From contig JANTQF010000043.1 of NCBI GenBank assembly GCA_032988165.1, forward strand, positions 62,001 to 126,000: 64,000 nt of DNA. The letters are read 5' to 3'. Made by a program: the position numbers and the translations under genes. Shown in pieces: positions 57,644-64,000 of this stretch (within the stretch, counting starts at the first letter, position 1; every line of letters begins with the position of its first letter). Source of the DNA: Emmonsiellopsis sp. PD_33. Taxonomy: Eukaryota; Ascomycota; Eurotiomycetes; Onygenales; Ajellomycetaceae. The notes below the pieces were generated by a model, which saw nothing but the letters and a program-made list of their open reading frames with translations, searched no databases and had not been told where the DNA came from.

Positions 57644-59812
57644 TTACCGAAAGAAAATCGATATACCGGATATATCGAGATGGGGGTTCAATTGTATAAA
57701 TTGCTTCGGCAAGGTGGCAGCATCTGTATTGTTGCGGGGAAGACGGATGTTTATAAAGGAGGTTGCGACGCGGAACTAGCGTCGAAAGGGGGGTATCAAT
57801 CAAACAAATTGTGGACTAGCACCACGACGCAAGGACGACGAGACACAGTCGATCCATGAGGACTGCCTTGGCGGTGGGCGACCCACAAAGGAATGTCTGC
57901 GCCCGTCATCCTCTTTGTGCCAACTTCCCCGTGCGCAGAATTCCGGAACGCGCAAGCAAATCATCTCTGGGATCCTGGGTTCTCCTCTCCGCGTTTCTAA
58001 AAGAGATATCTAGTGCTTGCCAGGAGCCCTAGATTACCTTTTCGTGCGAATAGCAGACGATTTGATTCAAACGTGATCAGACCAGACTGCATCGTGGCAC
58101 ACGGTACGGAGTATTGTGGAGTGGCATCCATGGGTTTGGGCAGTCTGGCAAATACAGTGGACTTCCCCATAGAAAATGAGACAGGATTTTGGCTTCGAAA
58201 CGTTCCTGCCTGGCGATCCGCTGGTTGGTGGGCGCAGTCGTCTTGGACTGCTGGACACAGGGCCCGGGGGCAAATGCGAATATCTGGACGCCGCCGCTAA
58301 CTCGGTTAGGCACGAAAGTCTGGCATAACTCAAACCCCTCAAAATTAGCGCTGGCCACCCACGGTTCGAGTTAATCAAAACTCCAGCCACAACTGTATTA
58401 ACCACGGCCGTAAGAGAAAGCCGCGCTATCTGTGCGACGAGGAGAAGATGTTCCAAGGTTGACGCTGGGGTGACGCTGGGGTGACGCGGAGTGGCGCGGC
58501 GGGGATGTCACCACACGAAGGTTGAAACTTTGCCAGACAATAACCGGCTGTCCCTGTGCGAGGCTCGAGCCGACTGTCATCTGCGTCGTCAACGCAGACG
58601 CGTTCCTGATCTTCCTGATGGGTTCCTGATGGTATTCCCATTAATTTCCTCTGCCGCATTTCACTGGGTTGTGGATCACGGCCCTCCAGTAGAAAGCAGA
58701 GCTCTTAGACGATCGGAAGACACCCAGGCGCTAACAAGAAATCCCCTCTTCCTCTTCCACAACGGACCCGGGCCTGGTCTGATTGGGGATGGGAGGGCAA
58801 TTGCAGTGAGTAGCGCAGCGCCAGGCGGTCAGGCGGCCTGGCCGCCGACAATTCTGCGCATTGCACAGGCGGCAACTCCCAGGTGGACATGCGGGATTCA
58901 TGGGCAGGCCAGGGGCAGTTATCAATCAAGCCCTGGGATCGAACACCTTTGACCTATCTGGGCACTTCAGCATAGGAATAGGGTGGGGGAGGGCAGGTTT
59001 CGTTTTCGGCCCATCTCTCCTCGAGCGCAGTGCTGCGCTCTGCCTTGTGGGTAGAGGAGCTCGACATCTTCACTGCGCGGTAACGGGTTGTTCAAAGGGC
59101 TGGGAGGCTGGTTCCGGTTTTCCATTGCGGTCCCTTCCAGCAATATTTCGTGAAAAATGCCGCGCTGGGGGGAGTATTGCAGTCCGGGCTTCAACGTTTA
59201 GACTGGCCTTGAAGGGAGGACATTCCTCAGTCCTGGGAACCGGGCAAGACTCGATTAATAAATACCTCTCTACGGAGTAGAATCGATGGATCGCGTTTCC
59301 GCGAGCTTCCGGTTTGCGAGATTAGTAATAGTTGCATTAACCACTGGCAGTTAGTAATCTGACATGAAGCTGTTCGGATATCCGGGATTCTAATCGCCGC
59401 ATAACTCCTGCACACCGGTCACCCCGGCCGTTAATCGGCCATGTCTGCTCCGTACTCCGTGCGTGTCTAGGCTGTCCGTATCTTGGAGCCGCTTATCTAG
59501 TAGCCCTTTTCCAACTGCAAGACTGCAGTCTGCCGCCCATTTCAACGGGGGTTGCGTTTCCATTCTATCCTGGGCTCACGGTTAGTCAAATCTACGTTTT
59601 GTTTGGAGAATCAATACCTCGGATGTCAAAGTACTAGCAGAGTAGTCCCAGCAGAAGATATCCGGTAGGGGGTTGCGGGAAGTTCCCAAGCTTAACCTTG
59701 GAACTATGGGGGTTGTTCCTGGGTGTTGATTGTTGGTTAACTTAACTCAGCGAGCGGGTCGCGTGTTGAGGCTCCGAGCCGCTTTCCAACCTCCTCTATC
59801 CCTCCTACATAT
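57644..59812. other. Intergenic region; no supported gene
   Basis: Several overlapping open frames on both strands, none with a recognisable motif. A unit GACGCTGGGGT repeats twice near 58462-58483. The promoter of the desaturase is at the left end. Confidence 0.45.
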
Positions 59813-60765
59813 TTGCATACGGGACATACGGTAACCCTTGTCGACTCCAAATATCGCACTCCGGAAATAAAATGGAACGATCATGTGTCTCATGGGTACC
59901 TCCCATGCTACAGAATCCCCAGCAAGATATCTCACCGACTGTGGGGTTTCATCCACCGCTCCCTCGCCTTTTTTCCCGCCGCATATATTGCCAATTATTT
60001 GAAGCCCATTACCAGTCCAGCTGCATGCAGTTGCCTTTTGGTCTGGTGCATCGAATGGACGGATCGAACTAGCCTAGAAGAGGTGCTCGGGATGCAGATG
60101 GATGGCGAGAGCCTCCTGGATGCCTGTTCCCAAGGTGTACCCCCCGAAGAGCCATGTAATCACATGGTTTCGATCTTGGTGACAAGATTGCCCGGTATGA
60201 GCCTCGGAAACTCGAGTAACCTTCTAGACGTCGAGATAGAAGGTCCATCCATGGCTGAACGAACTGAAAGCTTGTGTCCAAGCAATGCGTGAGTAGCAGA
60301 GCCCTTTTTGGCCACAAACGCATTTGTTCCCTAGCTGGGACATCTATTCGGAACTCCCGGGTTCCAAATCACATCCTGGGTTAGGTTCTCAGACGAAGCT
60401 CAATTTCACGAATATCCCCTGAGTACTGTTGAACCATTGGCAATTCCCTTGAGGGGGAGTTGACTATCCAAGGGCCAGCGCACCTTCTTATCTATCAAGC
60501 GCATCAGCGTTAATTCCAACCCATCCCATGACCCAAATCACAAGAAAACTACGGGGCGGCGCTGGTGCGTGCAAAGAAAATCCTTCCTCGCCAACATCGC
60601 GTTGTCGTCTCCTACCGAAATTTCAAAGCACGTAACATCCTGATTGACAACTACGGGCAATCCAGTCGAGAAACAGATACAGTCAAAATAACAAAATGCA
60701 GGTCCGGCGCACAGCACCCACCCCAGCATAACGGACATCGACAAGTTCGAAAAACACAGGGATTA
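59813..60765 (+). pseudogene. Decayed APH-family phosphotransferase
   Basis: Plus-strand frames hold scattered motifs of a fungal aminoglycoside-phosphotransferase-like protein in the right order: MVSILVTRLPGMSLG (about 60165-60205, family LLTTRLPGVPL), FSDEAQFHEY (about 60391-60415), and HRVVVSYRNFKARNILIDNYG (about 60598-60659), where the catalytic HGD has become YRN. Stops and frame changes separate them, and no DWE metal motif follows. A GTGAGT donor near 60288 leaves some chance of an intron, but the lost catalytic residues argue for a pseudogene. No transposon signature seen nearby. Confidence 0.5.
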
Positions 60766-61061
60766 AAGATTTGAAAGATTATCTATTGTCCTAATATCCC
60801 AGAATCGATATGAAACTTTATCCGCGAGCTGGTGGTACCAGTTGTCTGTCTTCAGTGAAGGCCCTCCAATATTCTCAATTTCTTTGTCCACCCGCCCAAA
60901 ATCAAACCAGATTTTCAAATTCTTGCTGCAATCGGTAGTTCAAGCTTCCACAAATCAGAACACAGTCTAGAAAAGCGCAGTTCTATCAGATATAACAAAC
61001 TCGTCAGTGCCTCAATCTAGTATGTTTTCTCTCACTCTCCGGGTTCTAGCCTTGGCGTAAA

Positions 61062-64000
61062 TCAACCTGACCCTTTAAAATAAGCAAATGCCTTCTCCAT
61101 CTGTTTATGAAGCAAGTGCACATGTCCAGGCATGGGCAGATCAAGATGGTCTCCATTCACTGACAGTGCCAGAACTTCTCCAGCAGTATACTTCTCCCAG
61201 CCATTTGGTCCCAGGTCCGCCTTCGTCCTGTCCGGTACAAGACAGGCGAATGCACCTAGTTTGGGATCTTCCATATAGCCCGGATACGACGTAGTCGGGA
61301 TCCCCTGATCTGCCAGCATTTGCATCAGCTTCGGGTTACCAACCACGCGATTGATCATGCCCTTCTCGGCCCAGATGACAGCCGTGTAAGCCGGTCGTTC
61401 CTGTGCAGTCATGTAGGGTGGGTGGTATGCGTGCATGGCGACGTGATATGCGCGGAAATGCTGTTGGGTGGTGTTTGACGAGCTCCAAAGGCCGTCTTTG
61501 GAAACGGCGGTTTCGAATATGGCGAAGCTGGCATCGTCTTCGGAATTCATCTTGGCCTCGTCAAGGAGACTGGAGCGCGGACAGCACATGTCGATGAGCA
61601 CGAGACCGTCCACCTTGCGACCGGCTGCGCCCAACTGGCGACAGACTTCGTACGCGACGATAGAGCCGGCGGAGAAGCCGCCGATCAAGAGTGGGCCCTT
61701 GGGCTGGGCTTTCATGAGTGCGTCGACGATGAGCTTCGCTACTCCTTCAATGCCCACTTCCTTAGTCAGTCTAGTTGGACAGCGGAGGAACGGCGAGTCA
61801 ATGCCGTAGACAGGCATTTTGGACTTGAAGGCCGGTAGGTGAATGTAGGTCGCGATGGTCCCGGTGCCGTCGGCCATCATGTAGAAGGGAATTCTATCAG
61901 GGCCTGGACGGCCTTGCAGCAGCGTAATTCTGACAGTGGGCGCTGGAGATGTGTCATTGTCGACCTCGATGGGTGGCTTCTTCTGTTTCTTGGTGGTCTC
62001 TTGATATCCTAGAGGCGCCGTGTGCTCCTTTTCGATAACAACCATACTCGAGCTCACTGACGAGGCTGATTCAGACGCCAAGGCAGGTTCAGGACTGGGA
62101 CTTGGTGATATGGAGGGCTCGGAACTGGAGGGAGGTGAGCTCAGGTTGGACTCTGGGACCTTTGGTTTTTCCGTCCCAAACGCGCGGCGAAGGTCGCCAA
62201 TCGTGGGATACTCGAAGACGAATGTAGCGGGTAGGTCGAGACCTGATTCAGCCTTGACGGTAGCGACAACCTCAATTGCCATGATGGAATCGACACCGAG
62301 GTCGGCTACCATAGTGTCATCGGTAAACTCAGAAGGCTCGCTGCCCGTCGCTTTAGAGATGCTGTCCAAGATTGCATCAAACAATCCTGCATCTGGTGCG
62401 TACTCCTCCTCCACCTCCTGTGCTTCACTCACCTGTGGTTGCACTGACGCTACGGCGAAAGAAGTTTGTCGACTCTCCTTGAGCTCGGCGATTTTGTTGG
62501 TTCCTTTCACAGGTGCTTTGTGGATGTGCGCCGCGGGAGCCCCTCGTGGCCCCTCCAGAATATGCTTCCAGGTGGCTCTGGGGAGTTCCTGGTATCGTAA
62601 GTTTATACATTGAAGGATGATTCTCGATGTCTCGGGATCAAAGACAATCGCATCACAGTATGCCGTGTCCTTGACCCATTTTGAAATGCGAGTGTAGGTC
62701 AGGTACTGCTTTCCAGGTACCAAAGGGGCCGTCTGCTCAACGCTTTCGAAGCCCATCACAATGAAGGTTGTCTGGGGTGATTTGCTCGGGTTTCCATTCA
62801 CCATGAAGCCAGCTAGATGCACAAGAGCCTCGCCCCAATACGGTGAGAATGTGAACCGAGTACCGGCGGGATCGTGCGGGAGAGTAACCACTGCTGCGGC
62901 CTCCTGGAAGTCTTTGGCTATATATGCCTCATTGACGCCCTGGAAATCAGAGCTGAACTCAACGGCGTTGCCAAATAACGCATAGAATACTTCCGGTTGC
63001 ATTCTGTGGCCTGGTCCCTCTTTGGCATTTTTGATCACTTCATCCATCCTGGCTTTGATGAAGTACGATACTCTATCCCAGTCGACCTGAGTATTCTCGG
63101 GATTGCGGAAATTGACTACGCAAGTGCCGAGCTCATGAGATGCACCTGCTGATGTAGCCTTGAATGTAACTGAGATCGTGTCCGCAGACGGTGAATCCAT
63201 TACAGCTGTTGTGAGAAGATCTCCATCGGCGCCAGCGAGCTTCTTCGTCAGAGGTAAGAGCAGCTCGGGGTTATGAAGTGTCAGCCAGGGCTGGGTTACA
63301 TTCTTTCTGCCACTGTACTCGAGGGCATACTTGGCCGCTGCAAAAGCTGCCTCGCAGAAGACACTTCCAGAACAAAGTCCAATCCCTTGCATTTTGTGAC
63401 CGTCTATGAGTCCCAAAAACCCTGGATCAGAGATTGAGGCTCGGAACGTGACCTGGATCTTCGGGGAGGAAGACTTGGAGACAAGGTACTGCGCGCAGGT
63501 AGAGACAAATGGTCCTGTTGGTGTAACCGAAGACTGCTCAGGCACGACTTCTGTGATTCTGTCGGTATGTGTGATCCAATAGTCCTTTACATCCCACGCA
63601 TAGGAAGGGAGTGTCAATAACTGGAGATTGCTTTCGTACGGCGCATGAAGCGCAATCCAGTCGATGTCGACACCGTTGGTGTAAACCGTCGCGAGACTTT
63701 TGGAAATCGACGTCCAGTTGCTGGTGTTTGGTTGTAGGGTATGGGTCATCTTGGAAGGCGAAGGGGAGAGGGTGTCGCGCACAAAAGATACGCAGACAGG
63801 TGATGGTCCTATCTCAAGCCAGACTGGGTCGCTCAGTTTGGACTTTACGGCGTTGAGTCCACCGACAAAGTCAACCGCTTGGCGTGTCTGCTGGACCAGG
63901 TAGTCTTGGTCGAAGATACCCGGTCCATCGACAATAGATCCGAGCAAAGTTGATGCCACAGGAATCTTGGGCGTCGAATACGTCACACCCGCTGCAATAG
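61062..64000 (-). CDS. Non-reducing polyketide synthase, C-terminal half (AT end-PT-ACP-TE); 5' end outside window
   Basis: The open frame runs off the right edge without a start and ends at TGA 61062-61064, giving about 979 residues. Order: end of the acyltransferase (SDPVWLEIGPSPVCVSFVRDTL); product-template domain with catalytic-type His in DGHKMQG (codon near 63398) and the second dyad position in YWGEALVHLAGF, here Glu instead of Asp; one ACP with LGVDSI (Ser codon near 62288); a Ser/Pro-rich linker; thioesterase with GGFSAGS and a late His (NGDHLDL). The KS, SAT and most of AT should be further right. Such enzymes make aromatic polyketides, with the PT domain fixing the ring closure and TE releasing the product by hydrolysis or Claisen cyclisation. 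Product not assignable. Confidence 0.9.
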   Translation of the reverse strand, partial: IAAGVTYSTPKIPVASTLLGSIVDGPGIFDQDYLVQQTRQAVDFVGGLNAVKSKLSDPVWLEIGPSPVCVSFVRDTLSPSPSKMTHTLQPNTSNWTSISKSLATVYTNGVDIDWIALHAPYESNLQLLTLPSYAWDVKDYWITHTDRITEVVPEQSSVTPTGPFVSTCAQYLVSKSSSPKIQVTFRASISDPGFLGLIDGHKMQGIGLCSGSVFCEAAFAAAKYALEYSGRKNVTQPWLTLHNPELLLPLTKKLAGADGDLLTTAVMDSPSADTISVTFKATSAGASHELGTCVVNFRNPENTQVDWDRVSYFIKARMDEVIKNAKEGPGHRMQPEVFYALFGNAVEFSSDFQGVNEAYIAKDFQEAAAVVTLPHDPAGTRFTFSPYWGEALVHLAGFMVNGNPSKSPQTTFIVMGFESVEQTAPLVPGKQYLTYTRISKWVKDTAYCDAIVFDPETSRIILQCINLRYQELPRATWKHILEGPRGAPAAHIHKAPVKGTNKIAELKESRQTSFAVASVQPQVSEAQEVEEEYAPDAGLFDAILDSISKATGSEPSEFTDDTMVADLGVDSIMAIEVVATVKAESGLDLPATFVFEYPTIGDLRRAFGTEKPKVPESNLSSPPSSSEPSISPSPSPEPALASESASSVSSSMVVIEKEHTAPLGYQETTKKQKKPPIEVDNDTSPAPTVRITLLQGRPGPDRIPFYMMADGTGTIATYIHLPAFKSKMPVYGIDSPFLRCPTRLTKEVGIEGVAKLIVDALMKAQPKGPLLIGGFSAGSIVAYEVCRQLGAAGRKVDGLVLIDMCCPRSSLLDEAKMNSEDDASFAIFETAVSKDGLWSSSNTTQQHFRAYHVAMHAYHPPYMTAQERPAYTAVIWAEKGMINRVVGNPKLMQMLADQGIPTTSYPGYMEDPKLGAFACLVPDRTKADLGPNGWEKYTAGEVLALSVNGDHLDLPMPGHVHLLHKQMEKAFAYFKGSG

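Overview
The window is nuclear DNA of a filamentous ascomycete, most likely in the class Eurotiomycetes (Eurotiales or Onygenales). The genes have short introns of about 50-160 nt with GT...AG ends and CTAAC-like branch points. The gene set is typical of the group: NRPS, non-reducing PKS, MpaB-type oxygenase, EFR3, MED31, a cytochrome-b5 fused sphingolipid desaturase, and a PHD-finger COMPASS-type protein. I could run no searches. All assignments come from motifs read in the translations.

Layout. 1-6341 (-): a six-exon NRPS whose 3' end leaves the window; order is truncated C, A with an embedded N-methyltransferase, T, C, T, TE. 6342-8639: no convincing gene. 8640-28917: about 20.3 kb, AT-rich, in which I saw no CpG at all. 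It is a nest of dead transposons: a Helitron (minus strand) whose helicase gene is split by a Ty3/gypsy LTR element (11142-22760, plus strand), whose pol gene is in turn split by a solo LTR of the same family (16840-17158). 29.9-30.8 kb: MpaB-like oxygenase. 30.8-34.2 kb: no convincing gene. 34.2-57.6 kb: a compact housekeeping block holding a transcription-factor-like protein, a PHD protein with an APH-like pseudokinase domain, a secreted sphingomyelinase-D-like protein, a small hypothetical protein, a RecA/Rad51-like protein, a class II aldolase, EFR3, MED31 and a sphingolipid desaturase. 57.6-61.1 kb: non-coding apart from a decayed phosphotransferase. 61062-64000 (-): the C-terminal half of a non-reducing PKS (end of AT, PT, ACP, TE) entering from the right edge.

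The NRPS and PKS lie at opposite edges, separated by the transposon island and by housekeeping genes, so nothing here suggests they share a pathway. Each probably belongs to a cluster that continues outside the window.

The main discovery is the transposon nest. Removing each inserted element plus one 4-bp target duplication restores the interrupted reading frame (helicase and pol), so the order of insertion can be read directly. The whole nest then lost its CpGs, often by conversion of CG to TA, which points to a CpG-directed, RIP-like process on both strands. Two long unidentified coding remnants ride in the nest: about 4 kb after pol in the gypsy element and about 1.3 kb after the helicase in the Helitron.
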